Source: a virus
Length of the DNA: 34,290 bases
IMG/VR virus record: IMGVR_UViG_3300025132_000141
Coordinates: 1 to 34,290 of that record
Direction: 5' to 3' (one strand)
Part shown: positions 15,472 to 24,190 of the stretch, in pieces
Layout of the letters: each line of letters starts with the position of its first letter
Numbering within the stretch: the first letter of the stretch is position 1
Position numbers and translations under genes: made by a program
Notes under the pieces: model-generated
Told to the model about the DNA's origin: nothing
Databases searched by the model: none
The model's input: the letters and a program-made list of their open reading frames with translations, nothing else

Positions 15472-16416
15472 ATGGCACGCAGCAAACGAACACAGAAGCA
15501 AATACAAGACACCGAAGCTACAAAGTATGATTACATTGGCGATCCCAAGGTAGAGGAGAATCTGCACGAGATAGAGTTCCCTGCCTCGACGCTAGAGACC
15601 ATTGACGGAGCTATGCTCAACTTTATCAATGAGACGCTTAACATTTCAGTAGATACCAACGAGGGATTTAAGAAAGTCCCAGTTCTGTGGGTCACCGCCG
15701 AGCGCGCATTTCAGATTAAACACAACAAGGACCTGCGCGACAAGGAAGAAACCTTGATTCTCCCCCTGATCACGGTCAACAGGGCGTCTGTCACAAAGGA
15801 GCAGAACTTCCGCGGCTCTGTTTACGCCAATATATACCCGGAACCCGATGCCAAGGGCGGAACAATCACGATTGCACGCCAGATTAACCAGAAAAAGACT
15901 GCAGAGTTCCAAAATGCGCAAGCAAACCGTAAATATGGTGTTAATAATAATGTCGCTAGTAAAATGAAGAACACAAATAAGCGGAACATGACCTCCGCCA
16001 AGACAGTTTACGAGACTATAACCATCCCCCTGCCTACCTGGGTGAAAGTGATTTACGAAATTTCGGTCCGATCGGAATATCAGCAGCAACTCAACACTAT
16101 GATCACCCCGTTTATGACTACGCCTGGTAACTCCCGCATGCCAAGACGCATCACCAACGAAGGTCACTTCTATGAGATCTTTATCAACGGCAATTTGAGC
16201 GACACTTCGAACAAGGCGAGCCTTGGGATGGATCAGCGCAACTATGAAACTACTATCACTATTGAAACCTTAGGGTATCTCATTGGAGAAGGTGAAAACC
16301 AGGAGAAACCCAAGATCGTGAAGCGTGAAAACGCCGTGGATATTCAGATAACCAGAGAGCGCACAATCTTCGGTGACATACCTCCTACCAATAAAGATGG
16401 ATTTTATAGAGAATAG
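15472..16416 (+). CDS. 15: tail completion and sheath stabiliser, T4 gp15-like
   Basis: A 314-residue protein matching T4 gp15 in two blocks: KKVPVLWVTAERAFQIK...ILPLITVNRAS (T4 has VPITYASKEHF and ILPRINL), and TWVKVIYEISVRSEYQQQL...ITPFM (T4 has IKMIYELSIFTRYEDDM and ILPYF). These are followed by NYETTITIETLGYL. In T4, gp15 forms the hexamer that caps the tail tube and sheath and binds the neck. The gene starts 4 bases after the gp13-like stop and is followed by the sheath gene, which fits its role. The region around 140-175 (RQINQKKTAEFQNAQ, then Asn-rich) is an insertion relative to T4. Confidence 0.85.
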   Translation: MARSKRTQKQIQDTEATKYDYIGDPKVEENLHEIEFPASTLETIDGAMLNFINETLNISVDTNEGFKKVPVLWVTAERAFQIKHNKDLRDKEETLILPLITVNRASVTKEQNFRGSVYANIYPEPDAKGGTITIARQINQKKTAEFQNAQANRKYGVNNNVASKMKNTNKRNMTSAKTVYETITIPLPTWVKVIYEISVRSEYQQQLNTMITPFMTTPGNSRMPRRITNEGHFYEIFINGNLSDTSNKASLGMDQRNYETTITIETLGYLIGEGENQEKPKIVKRENAVDIQITRERTIFGDIPPTNKDGFYRE

Positions 16417-16427
16417 TACCATTCAGA

Positions 16428-16445
16428 CTATTTAGCACTATTTAC
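16428..16445 (+). promoter_or_regulatory. doubled CTATTTA motif before the sheath gene (copies 5 and 6)
   Basis: CTATTTAG (16428-16435) and CTATTTAC (16438-16445) lie 10 bases apart, one helical turn, in the 66-base gap before the sheath gene. It is the only doubled copy and precedes one of the most heavily made proteins. Confidence 0.4.
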
Positions 16446-16482
16446 TTTTGAACATTTCTTAATGTGTAGGAGAACATAACTA

Positions 16483-19413
16483 ATGTCAGTCAAAAAGTAC
16501 AGATTCGTATCCCCTGGAGTTTTCGTCAACGAGATTGACAACTCCCAAGTTCCTGCATCCCCGGCAGGCATCGGTCCCGTAGTTATTGGTACCGCTGAAA
16601 AGGGGCCATCGCTTCGCCCCGTTACAGTTAACTCATTTGAAGAGTTCGTCAACACCTTCGGTACGCCAGTTCGCGGCGGCTCCGCAGAGGATGTGTGGCG
16701 AGAAGGAGCATTCTCCTCGGCTCCTACATATGGTGCCTATGCTGCCCAGGCTTATCTGAAAAACAGTTCCCCTCTCACATATATTCGCCTCCTTGGTGCA
16801 CAGACCACTGCTGACGGCGGACCCTCCACTGGTACAGACGGCGAAGCAGGCTGGAGCAAGAACGAAGCCTATGGTCTTTTTGTTTTCCACGACAACGGTG
16901 GAAAGAGTTCCTCACAGCTTACGGGCGCCCTCGCTGCAGTCTTTTACGGTAACACCGGCACTGAGTTTATGCTTTCCGGCGCCGCCGCCACCTCTGGGTC
17001 GGTGACCGGTCTCCCCGGCATTGCAGTTTCCACCGCCTCTTACACTGGTTCGCACATTGTGGTAGCAGATACGGGCACCAACTATGAGTTCAAGATTTTG
17101 ATTAAGAACGCATCGGGTAGTGCGAATGCTATTTCGACCTTCACTGCCAACTACACCGAGACAGATTCCCGTTACATCCGTAAGGTTTTCAACACAAATG
17201 CACAGAAGACAAACGCTGGTGTGGCAAGCGCGGGCTCTGCACTACAGTATTTCTTAGGAGAAACGTTTGATCGCCACCTGAAGGCAAACGTTAGCCTTAC
17301 CGACATCGCTAATTCTGCGACCGGTCGCACCTTCGGCTCGATGGTGAAGCTCAACAACACCACAGCGGGTAATGGCGGAGACTTCGCAGGTCACAGTGCG
17401 CAGTCTGCCCAGACACCTACTGTTATTTCGTGCCGGCTGTCACCATCGACAGCTCCACAGAACCTGTTTACCATTCACGCTCTTAATGAGCCCGGAGACT
17501 GGTCGAACCGAAACATCAAGGTGTCGATTCAGGATATCCAGCGCTCCCCAACAAACAGCAATCGATATGGCACCTTCAGTGTCGTCGTTCGTGCACTGAG
17601 CGATTCTGACAATGTTGTTCGAATCATTGAGCAGTTTGACGAATGTGACCTCAACCCTGATTCCCTTAATTATGTCGCTCGCAAGGTGGGTAACAAGTAC
17701 CTGGACTGGAATGAGTCCGAGCGTCGATACATCGAGAAGGGCGATTACCATAATAACTCCCGACTCATTCGCCTTGAGATGAACTCTGACGTTGATGCTG
17801 GGCTGACTAACCCATCGCTGTTGCCTTTCGGCTTCCGCGGCATGGTCAAGTATGATGATGAAGAGACCACGGGCGCCAGCGCCGGTCGAGGCAACTGGGC
17901 AACTGGTTCGGTAATCGCTACAGACTTCCCTGCGCTACGAGACGCAGCCGACCGCTGGGCTTCTGGTTCCGTCTTCGCGATTGAGGCTCCTCGCGCGTAT
18001 ATTTCAGTCCCAGGTAACACCCAAGTCAAAGCACTTTACCCAGCTCCCGAGCTGCGCGTTAGTGCTTCGGAGGGCAACCTGAGCAATCGCACAGATGCCT
18101 ACTTTGGCTTGCAGACCACACAGACTGCTGGGGGCACCGTCTTCGACAAGTCGACTATTGACCTCCTGCGCCCACGCGGTGGTATCGTAGGAAATATGTT
18201 TGCCGGCGCAGCCGCAGGAATCCGCGAAGTGTCTGTAGAATTTACCTTGGATGACGTTTCCGGCTCCGATGGTATCTGGATTAGTGGTTCGCACAATGCC
18301 ACAATTGGCGGCACTGCTGGCGGCTCCCTGACCCGCGCTAACGGCGCGATTAGTGGAGTCCTGGACCAGGGCTACGACAGGTTCACAGTGCCCGTGTATG
18401 GCGGCTTCGATGGTGTCAACATCACCGAGATGGATCCATTCAACAGCAGCACTCGTACACTCCCAACCTCTGCTACAGATAAGACTTACTACGCGTTCAA
18501 CTCGATCCGCCGGACGATTGATGCAGTGGCCGATCCAGAGGTCGTAGAGATGAACCTCGCTACAATCCCTGGTCTGCGACAGACAGGTCTTACGGATAAC
18601 CTCATTAACACATGCGAAGACCGTGCAGATGCTCTTGCAATTATCGATCTGCCACAGGGTTACATCCCACGCGCACAGAGCAACGCTTCTGCAGCATCCC
18701 GACGAGGCAATACAGCCAGCGAGATCACTCAGGCAGTGAATGGGCTCCGTTCGCGAGGACTTAACTCTTCCTACGGTTGTGCCTTCTATCCATGGGTCAG
18801 AGGACGCGACACCATCAACGGTGGTGATGTATGGCTTCCGCCATCTATTCCAGCCCTTGGAACCTTCTCTAGCTCCCAGCGTAAGACGCAGGTCTGGTTC
18901 GCACCAGCCGGCTTCAACCGCGGTGGGCTGACTGAAGGCTCTGCAGGTATCCCAGTTGTGGACGTAGCACACCAGCTGCGCCGCAAGGATCGTGACGACC
19001 TTTACACAGCGAACATTAACCCAATCGCCAAGTTCCCAGCAGAGGGTATTGTGATCTTTGGTCAGAAGACTCTGCAGGTTACGCCATCGGCACTCGATCG
19101 TATTAATGTTCGCCGCCTGATGATCTTCGTCAAGAAGCGCATCTCGCAGATCGCAGCTGGACTGCTGTTCGACCCGAACGTACGACAGACATGGCTGCGC
19201 TTTACTGCGCAGGTCAACCCATTCCTCCAGGATGTTAAGACCAACTTCGGTTTGTCTGACTTCAAGGTCGTACTCGACAACTCGACAACCACACCAGAGC
19301 TGGTTGACCGAAACGTCATGTATGCACAGATCTTCCTGAAGCCAACCCGAGCTATTGAGTACATTGCAATTGACTTCAATATCTCGCGATCTGGAGCATC
19401 GTTCGAGGATTAA
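16483..19413 (+). CDS. 18: contractile tail sheath protein, T4 gp18-like
   Basis: A 976-residue sheath protein. The N-terminus RFVSPGVFVNEIDNS is the classic sheath start, followed by GPVVIGTAEKGP and NSFEEFVNTFG. The conserved C-terminal core includes FNRGGLTEGSAGIPVV, LYTANINPIAKFPAEGIVIFGQKTL, INVRRLMIFVKKRISQ and the ending EYIAIDFNISRSGASFED. T4 gp18 has 659 residues, so this is about 300 longer. The extra material sits in the middle (roughly 120-600), where sheath proteins carry surface-exposed insertions. The sheath contracts around the gp19 tube to drive injection. GTAGGAG precedes ATG 16483. Confidence 0.97.
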   Translation: MSVKKYRFVSPGVFVNEIDNSQVPASPAGIGPVVIGTAEKGPSLRPVTVNSFEEFVNTFGTPVRGGSAEDVWREGAFSSAPTYGAYAAQAYLKNSSPLTYIRLLGAQTTADGGPSTGTDGEAGWSKNEAYGLFVFHDNGGKSSSQLTGALAAVFYGNTGTEFMLSGAAATSGSVTGLPGIAVSTASYTGSHIVVADTGTNYEFKILIKNASGSANAISTFTANYTETDSRYIRKVFNTNAQKTNAGVASAGSALQYFLGETFDRHLKANVSLTDIANSATGRTFGSMVKLNNTTAGNGGDFAGHSAQSAQTPTVISCRLSPSTAPQNLFTIHALNEPGDWSNRNIKVSIQDIQRSPTNSNRYGTFSVVVRALSDSDNVVRIIEQFDECDLNPDSLNYVARKVGNKYLDWNESERRYIEKGDYHNNSRLIRLEMNSDVDAGLTNPSLLPFGFRGMVKYDDEETTGASAGRGNWATGSVIATDFPALRDAADRWASGSVFAIEAPRAYISVPGNTQVKALYPAPELRVSASEGNLSNRTDAYFGLQTTQTAGGTVFDKSTIDLLRPRGGIVGNMFAGAAAGIREVSVEFTLDDVSGSDGIWISGSHNATIGGTAGGSLTRANGAISGVLDQGYDRFTVPVYGGFDGVNITEMDPFNSSTRTLPTSATDKTYYAFNSIRRTIDAVADPEVVEMNLATIPGLRQTGLTDNLINTCEDRADALAIIDLPQGYIPRAQSNASAASRRGNTASEITQAVNGLRSRGLNSSYGCAFYPWVRGRDTINGGDVWLPPSIPALGTFSSSQRKTQVWFAPAGFNRGGLTEGSAGIPVVDVAHQLRRKDRDDLYTANINPIAKFPAEGIVIFGQKTLQVTPSALDRINVRRLMIFVKKRISQIAAGLLFDPNVRQTWLRFTAQVNPFLQDVKTNFGLSDFKVVLDNSTTTPELVDRNVMYAQIFLKPTRAIEYIAIDFNISRSGASFED

Positions 19414-19418
19414 GAAAA

Positions 19419-19442
19419 TGAGGGAGGTTTATGCCTCCCTCA
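19419..19442 (+). terminator. hairpin between sheath and tube genes
   Basis: TGAGGGAGG (19419-19427) pairs perfectly with CCTCCCTCA (19434-19442) around a TTTATG loop and is followed by CTATATAATATAA. Without a clear T-run it may act as a partial terminator or as a 3' stabiliser for sheath mRNA. The CTATATAAT that follows resembles the motifs seen elsewhere. Confidence 0.65.
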
Positions 19443-19476
19443 CTATATAATATAAGATCATTAGGAGATTACTTAA

Positions 19477-20052
19477 ATGCCATTTTGGACAAGCGCACTA
19501 TCAGAACCACGGAGATCGCATCGCTTTTTGCTTTCGCTCCCGAACCTTACATCAGCAGATCAGGCGTTTGCCTACGAGCAGTATCTCGCTAAGTCTGTAA
19601 CTAAGCCATCCTTCCAGGTAAGCGAGAAGGATCATAAGTTCTTGGGAAACACCTATTACTACCCCGGTATCGTTACATGGCAGCCAGTCAGCGCGGTTAT
19701 CGTTAACGCGATCAACCCTGACGGCAACCAGGTCATCTATGATGCTCTAGAGCGATCCGGTTACCTTAAGCCCCCCACACAGCAGGAAGTCTTCGAGAAC
19801 GCTGCCCAGGCTCCTGGCACAGTCAACAAGGCTGACGCTGTACGGGCTCTCGGCAATGTCATCATCGAAGAGCTGAATGGCGACGGTGGTCTCGTGGGTA
19901 CATGGACCCTGCAGAATGCATTCATCACAGACGCAAAGTTTGGTGATCTTAACTATGATAATGATGATTTGCTTAACATTGATCTGACTTTCCGGTATGA
20001 TTATGCTGAGTATGTCTCGGGTCCTGCTGTTGCAGCAGCTACAGAACTCTAA
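19477..20052 (+). CDS. 19: tail tube protein, T4 gp19-like
   Basis: A 191-residue protein, close to T4 gp19 (163) with a modest extension. The tube-fold pattern is visible in the body: KSVTKPSFQVSEKDHKFLG, YYYPGIVTWQPVSAVIVN, then GTWTLQNAFITDAKFGDLNYDNDDLLNIDLTFRYDYAEY at the end. It should stack as hexamers inside the sheath. It directly follows the sheath gene as in T4. ATG 19477 has AGGAG upstream. Confidence 0.95.
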   Translation: MPFWTSALSEPRRSHRFLLSLPNLTSADQAFAYEQYLAKSVTKPSFQVSEKDHKFLGNTYYYPGIVTWQPVSAVIVNAINPDGNQVIYDALERSGYLKPPTQQEVFENAAQAPGTVNKADAVRALGNVIIEELNGDGGLVGTWTLQNAFITDAKFGDLNYDNDDLLNIDLTFRYDYAEYVSGPAVAAATEL

Positions 20053-20071
20053 GACTGAAAGAAGGTGACTT

Positions 20072-20914
20072 TTGTCGAGAAGAAATAATAACCAGCGGCT
20101 TGGCGCACCGCACCCCGACGCGCCAACCCCCACCACCCCTGACACATCAGACCTCTTCGCGTTTGTAAACCCAACAGAATTTGTTGAGTTGCCGAGTGGT
20201 GGCGAGTACTACCCAGACGGTCACCCCCTTCAGGGACAGACCGTTATCGAGATCAAGCACATGACGGCTAAGGAGGAGGATATCCTCACCTCCCAGGCGC
20301 TTTTGAATAATGGTCTGGCGATTGATAGGCTTTTGACGTCAGTCATCGTGGATCCTAATATCAAGGTGGACGATCTTCTTTTGGGTGACAAGAATGCTAT
20401 TCTTATTGCCACGCGTATCACAGGTTTCGGTCCCTACTATGAGGTGACAGCCGCTTGTCCTTCTTGCACCAAGGAGGCGCCCTACACTTTTGATCTTACA
20501 CAGCTTAAGCCACAGGACTCTGTGCTTCCAGAGCATGTTAGGAGCGAGGGTGAGGGAGTTTTCTCTTTTGAGCTGCCTGTAAGTCAGGTGCGCATTTATG
20601 TGAGACTCCTAACCTCCCGAGACGAGAAAAAGATCTCTTCTTTACTAATGAACGTAGGTGGTAAAGGCGCTTCGAATCCTGTTACAGGGCTGTTGAAGTC
20701 GATCGTCGTGCAAGCCAATGAGCACACCGACCTCACGGCAGTTCATCAGTTTATAGAGATGATGCCACTTCCGGACGTTAAGGCGATCCGAGACACCTAT
20801 GATGCTATTAAACCCGATCTTGACCTTCGTTTTGACATTAACTGTCCTCACTGCCACGAAGATGGAAAGGTAGGGATGCCCATGACGGCAGCGTTTTTTT
20901 GGCCTAACTCCTGA
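20072..20914 (+). CDS. 26: baseplate hub protein, T4 gp26-like, zero-frame product
   Basis: A 280-residue protein starting at TTG 20072 after AAGGTG. It has the pattern I associate with gp26-like hub proteins: LPSGGEYYPDGHPLQGQTVIEIKHMTAKEEDIL, then DDLLLGDKNAILIATRITGFG. Two CPxC knuckles (C129/C132 and C258/C261) should form a zinc ribbon. It ends FFWPNS just after a run of seven T. A long open frame continues from that run in the +1 frame without any start codon, so a longer form by frameshifting is likely. It lies between the tube and the tape measure, where tail-assembly chaperones with programmed frameshifts usually are. Confidence 0.8.
   Translation: MSRRNNNQRLGAPHPDAPTPTTPDTSDLFAFVNPTEFVELPSGGEYYPDGHPLQGQTVIEIKHMTAKEEDILTSQALLNNGLAIDRLLTSVIVDPNIKVDDLLLGDKNAILIATRITGFGPYYEVTAACPSCTKEAPYTFDLTQLKPQDSVLPEHVRSEGEGVFSFELPVSQVRIYVRLLTSRDEKKISSLLMNVGGKGASNPVTGLLKSIVVQANEHTDLTAVHQFIEMMPLPDVKAIRDTYDAIKPDLDLRFDINCPHCHEDGKVGMPMTAAFFWPNS
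20894..20900 (+). other. T7 run, candidate ribosomal frameshift site
   Basis: In the hub frame this reads GCG TTT TTT TGG. A +1 slip of the Phe-tRNA from TTT 20897-20899 to TTT 20898-20900 keeps perfect pairing and enters the open frame at GGC 20901. A -2 slip is also possible. A one-base homopolymer error in the assembly would look the same. Confidence 0.6.
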
Positions 20915-21083
20915 GTACCAACAGAGTGTTTATGAGGAGTTCTTTCTCCTCAAGCACCACGGCGGTTGGTCCTTCACAGAACTGTACAATTTGCCAGTCG
21001 CGCTACGTCGATGGTTCCTCACTCGGCTTACCGATGAGTTTAAAAAACAAAAAGAACACAATGAGAAAGCGCCACGGAGATAA
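20901..21083 (+). CDS. frameshifted C-terminal extension of the hub protein
   Basis: 60 codons in the +1 frame relative to the hub gene, ending at TAA 21081-21083. The sequence is clearly protein-like: GLTPEYQQSVYEEFFLL, KHHGGWSFTELYNLP, VALRRWFLTRLTDEFKKQ. There is no ATG or GTG in this frame, and TTG appears only halfway, so the conserved-looking part cannot be made from an ordinary start. The preceding in-frame stop is at 20883, so entry must occur between there and 20904; the T7 run lies in that interval. The fusion would be 336 (+1) or 337 (-2) residues. By analogy with lambda G/GT, such an extension just before the tape measure gene could let a chaperone bind the tape measure during tail assembly. 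Confidence 0.7.
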   Translation, partial: GLTPEYQQSVYEEFFLLKHHGGWSFTELYNLPVALRRWFLTRLTDEFKKQKEHNEKAPRR

Positions 21084-21100
21084 TTCTTTCTTTTTTGGAA

Positions 21101-21108
21101 CTATTTAT
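21101..21108 (+). promoter_or_regulatory. CTATTTAT motif (copy 7)
   Basis: CTATTTATATTT lies in the gap after the frameshifted extension, 22 bases before ATG 21131. The complement of this copy contains a full TATAAATA, the T4 late-promoter core, but in antisense orientation. Confidence 0.4.
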
Positions 21109-21130
21109 ATTTAAGTAGGATACCCATGTC

Positions 21131-21457
21131 ATGAATGATATTGTTAACGAACCCATCAATTTGAATAATCTCGGCAAACCTTTGACCGAGAAGGTCTACA
21201 CGCAGTTTGCCAACCAGGTGCGTAGCGCGCTGCTGGATTTGTGGGCGATGGGTTTCGACATACCCCTCAAAGTTAGAGGCACATCCTCCCAGATCGACTC
21301 TTTCATGAAGACATTGGGGAGCGAAAAACGCTACATGGATTCCTACATGAAGCATGGGCTAAACGATCCAAAAACCATGGACTCCAAGTACACTCTGGGT
21401 AGAGCGGTAGAGAGATTCGAAAAAGAGACTGGCTTAAGATGGCCATTTAAAAACTAG
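21131..21457 (+). CDS. unassigned protein before the tape measure
   Basis: A 108-residue, soluble-looking helical protein (KVYTQFANQVRSALLDLWAMG, SQIDSFMKTLGSEKRYMDSY, AVERFEKETGLRWPFK at the end). The GLRWPFK ending and KRYMDSYMKHGL block look like a conserved phage family, but I cannot name it. It sits between the hub/frameshift gene and the tape measure, so a role in tail assembly is a fair guess. ATG 21131 has GTAGGA upstream; an ATG at 21126 is in another frame. Confidence 0.75.
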   Translation: MNDIVNEPINLNNLGKPLTEKVYTQFANQVRSALLDLWAMGFDIPLKVRGTSSQIDSFMKTLGSEKRYMDSYMKHGLNDPKTMDSKYTLGRAVERFEKETGLRWPFKN

Positions 21458-21467
21458 GAGTTTGTAA

Positions 21468-23294
21468 ATGGCAACCTTAGAAGAATTAAAACAACAAGCT
21501 GAAGCCGCACAACGACTCAAAGAAGAAACTGAGGAATACCGCCGCGCACTCGCGCGCCTCAAACTCGAAGAGAAAGACGACGATCATCTCAAGCTCCTGC
21601 AAGAGCAGTACGACAAAGCGGGCGAAAGGCTTAAAGAGCAAACAGCTAAAGTCTCTGAAGCCACCAAAGCACTGCAGGACTATAAGTCCGCCGTCGATAA
21701 CGGCACACGCTCGCAAGACGAATTAGTTTCGGGGTTTTTACAAACTACTACCTCGCTTGGAAGCCTGGGCGCGAGGTACCAAGACCTCACCAAAACCACT
21801 CTTCCAGCCTTCGCAAGTGGGCTCTTTAATGGCGCCAACGCACTCCAGAACCTCGGCGCTGTCGGTACCAAAGTTATCGATATGTTTGCGGAGTTTGGAA
21901 TCCAGCAAGATAAGGTCATTGCGCAGTTCCGAGCCAACACTGGTGCGGGAGAGGAGTTCAACCAGGTTATTCGTGACACAGCTTTGGCAAACATTCAAGC
22001 TGGCGTCGGACTAGAAGATACAGTTGCCGCCATCACAGCGCTCAAGAATGAGTTCACAGACTTTACTTACCTAAACCAGGAGCAGCAGCTGGAAGTCGCC
22101 GAGACAACAACGCTCCTAAACAAGCTTGGTTTTAGTTTCTCCACTCAGGCATCCATTATCCAGGACGCCACGCAGGCACTTGGAATGGATGTGGGTGAAG
22201 CCCAAGAACTGTTGCTTGATCTTGCTTCAACGGCGCGCTCTTTGGGCGTGGATGTAAATGAGCTGGGCGCCCAGTTCAATCAAAACATCGACTTTATTGT
22301 TCGCTTCGGCGAAGATGGACAAGAGGTCTTTGAAGAGATGGCAGTTGCTGCTAAGGCGCTTGGGCTCGAAATGGGTAGCCTGATTAAGATTACTGATTCT
22401 TTCAAAACCTTTGACGAAGGCGCTCGCATCGTAGGGCGATTCAATGCTATTCTCGGTGGACCATTCTTGAATTCGATCGAGATGTTAAACGCGTCGTATG
22501 AGGACCCAATAGAAGGCATTAAAATGCTTCGCGATGGCTTCGATGCTGCTGGGCGATCCATTGAAGAATTGGGAGGAGCAGAGCTGGAAGCACTCAGCTC
22601 AGCACTTGGTCTTACCACCAGCGAAACCAAGAAACTTCTTGGAGCAACCAACGAGGAGTTGGAAATCCAGCGTATGGAGCAGGAACAACTGGCCGAAACA
22701 GCTCAAGCCGCACAGGATGTAATGACGCAGTTAAGCAACGCGTTTAAACAGATACTAGCTGACGGAAAGCCATTTATCGATAACGTGGTTATACCACTAA
22801 TGGAGGGGATTGGATCTATTGCCTCCTTCTTGGGAGATGCCGAGAGTGCTATGTCAAGTTTTGTGCGTGTTGGCATAGCCGCCGCTGGTGTAGCCGCGAT
22901 CCTAGCAGCGCCATTTACAGGTGGCGCCTCCCTTGCCGCCTTCGCCGGGGTCGTCGGTGCAGGCTTCGGCACGGCAGCAGCGGTCAACACTGAGTTTGGC
23001 GGAGGTGGCGGAGCCACGGGCGGAGGCGCTCCTATACCAGGATTCCAGACTGGCGGCATGATTACAACGCCCCAAGCAATCGTTCACCCTGGTGAGATGC
23101 TCATCACAGGGGGGGAGGGATCCGACGTTATATCCGCGAAGAAGTTTGATGAATTGATCGATGCGGTGAAGCAAGAAAAAGGACCTTCCCAGGTTGCGGT
23201 ATACCTTGGACAAGAGAAACTAGATGACATGATGGTAAAGAGTATTGACTCCCCAGCAGGTCGCCGCGCTTTTAACCCTTTCGGGAACGGATAA
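21468..23294 (+). CDS. tape measure protein (functional counterpart of T4 gp29)
   Basis: A 608-residue protein with the architecture of tape measures. A strong N-terminal coiled coil (about 1-85) is followed by a long Ala-rich helical body. A hydrophobic Gly/Ala segment (about 465-510, VGIAAAGVAAILAAPFTGG) and a glycine-rich linker (GGGGGATGGGAP) precede a C-terminal segment GGMITTPQAIVHPGEMLI (from about 528) of the type found near tape measure ends. At the usual 1.5 Angstrom per residue it would set a tail of roughly 90 nm. It follows the frameshift region as tape measure genes commonly do. Confidence 0.8.
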   Translation: MATLEELKQQAEAAQRLKEETEEYRRALARLKLEEKDDDHLKLLQEQYDKAGERLKEQTAKVSEATKALQDYKSAVDNGTRSQDELVSGFLQTTTSLGSLGARYQDLTKTTLPAFASGLFNGANALQNLGAVGTKVIDMFAEFGIQQDKVIAQFRANTGAGEEFNQVIRDTALANIQAGVGLEDTVAAITALKNEFTDFTYLNQEQQLEVAETTTLLNKLGFSFSTQASIIQDATQALGMDVGEAQELLLDLASTARSLGVDVNELGAQFNQNIDFIVRFGEDGQEVFEEMAVAAKALGLEMGSLIKITDSFKTFDEGARIVGRFNAILGGPFLNSIEMLNASYEDPIEGIKMLRDGFDAAGRSIEELGGAELEALSSALGLTTSETKKLLGATNEELEIQRMEQEQLAETAQAAQDVMTQLSNAFKQILADGKPFIDNVVIPLMEGIGSIASFLGDAESAMSSFVRVGIAAAGVAAILAAPFTGGASLAAFAGVVGAGFGTAAAVNTEFGGGGGATGGGAPIPGFQTGGMITTPQAIVHPGEMLITGGEGSDVISAKKFDELIDAVKQEKGPSQVAVYLGQEKLDDMMVKSIDSPAGRRAFNPFGNG

Positions 23295-23300
23295 TAAATC

Positions 23301-24188
23301 ATGCTTAAACCACCACAGAACTCATTTTTCCAGATCCAGATTTTTCATCTCCCCACTTCCGATATATCGAGGAATAGCTATAATATGGTGAAGTTTCAGG
23401 GCTGGGTGACCGAGTTTAGAGACCAGTATCAGTCTAAGTGGAACGAAGAAGAGGTTTATGGTCGCATGGATCCCTTGGCCACATTTCAGAATACACGACG
23501 AAGCATAAATTTAGGCTTTGATGTGGTCTCCGAAGATGCTCTAACAGCCCAGTCCAACCTGGTCTCAGTTGATAAGCTGATTACATTCTTATACCCGGTC
23601 TACCGAGCTGGTGAAAGAACACGCTCGAATACATTGGCAGCGGGACCGCTCCTCGGTTTCCGCTGGACTAACCTAGCAGCGGACGCGGCAACGGGCGATT
23701 ATTTGGTGGGCTATCTTAACGGCGTGGACTACAATCCAACTGTTACTGATGGAGGTTTCATTAATAATCGCCCTGTAAAAGTGCCCGGACAGACGGAACT
23801 AATTACCACCAACGTTGGCGGTGAAACGGACACCACTGTTAAATCAAATCCCGACAATCTAGCGCCCTCCATTAACTTCATTCCCAAAACCTTGAGCATC
23901 AACCTGCAGTTTACCGTGCTGCATACTCACCTCACCGGTTGGGTAGAAACGGATGAAGGATTTATCTTCGGAAACGAAAAAGTAAATGGAAAATATCCCA
24001 ACGCCTTCAATGTAGTGGAAACTGAGAAACCAGTTCAGGCGCTCACCAATGATTTCGACGGTAAACCTAACTTCACGGTAAATACTATTGGGGATTCTTT
24101 GGCTTCTAGTGTTCTAGGCGCTAGCACTACGGCAACACCCGGAGTTGTTGAGGTAGGCGATAATCCCTGGGGGACATCTGAGGATTAA
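23301..24188 (+). CDS. baseplate or tube-initiator protein (gp48/gp54-like candidate)
   Basis: A 295-residue protein with FQGWVTEFRDQYQSKWNEEEVYGRMDPLATFQNTRRSINLGFDV, which breaks into a WNEEEVYGRMDP motif and tube-like beta strands, then LITFLYPVY and later INFIPKTLSINLQFTVLHTH. This pattern occurs in baseplate proteins of many aquatic T4 relatives and resembles the tube fold, so a cap at the baseplate end of the tube is the best guess. It starts 6 bases after the tape measure and ends 2 bases before the gp53-like gene, supporting a baseplate role. No gp48 or gp54 motif is decisive. Confidence 0.6.
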   Translation: MLKPPQNSFFQIQIFHLPTSDISRNSYNMVKFQGWVTEFRDQYQSKWNEEEVYGRMDPLATFQNTRRSINLGFDVVSEDALTAQSNLVSVDKLITFLYPVYRAGERTRSNTLAAGPLLGFRWTNLAADAATGDYLVGYLNGVDYNPTVTDGGFINNRPVKVPGQTELITTNVGGETDTTVKSNPDNLAPSINFIPKTLSINLQFTVLHTHLTGWVETDEGFIFGNEKVNGKYPNAFNVVETEKPVQALTNDFDGKPNFTVNTIGDSLASSVLGASTTATPGVVEVGDNPWGTSED

Positions 24189-24190
24189 TA

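Noticed and set aside
18004-18972. A 322-residue minus-strand open frame inside the sheath gene
   Set aside because: It lies wholly within conserved sheath sequence, has no ribosome site, and its Cys/Trp-rich composition is not protein-like.
20926-21114. A 62-codon plus-strand frame after the hub gene
   Set aside because: It is in a different frame from the protein-like extension, is low in plausible structure (Ser/Lys/Asn runs), and has no ribosome site. The 20901-21083 frame is far better.
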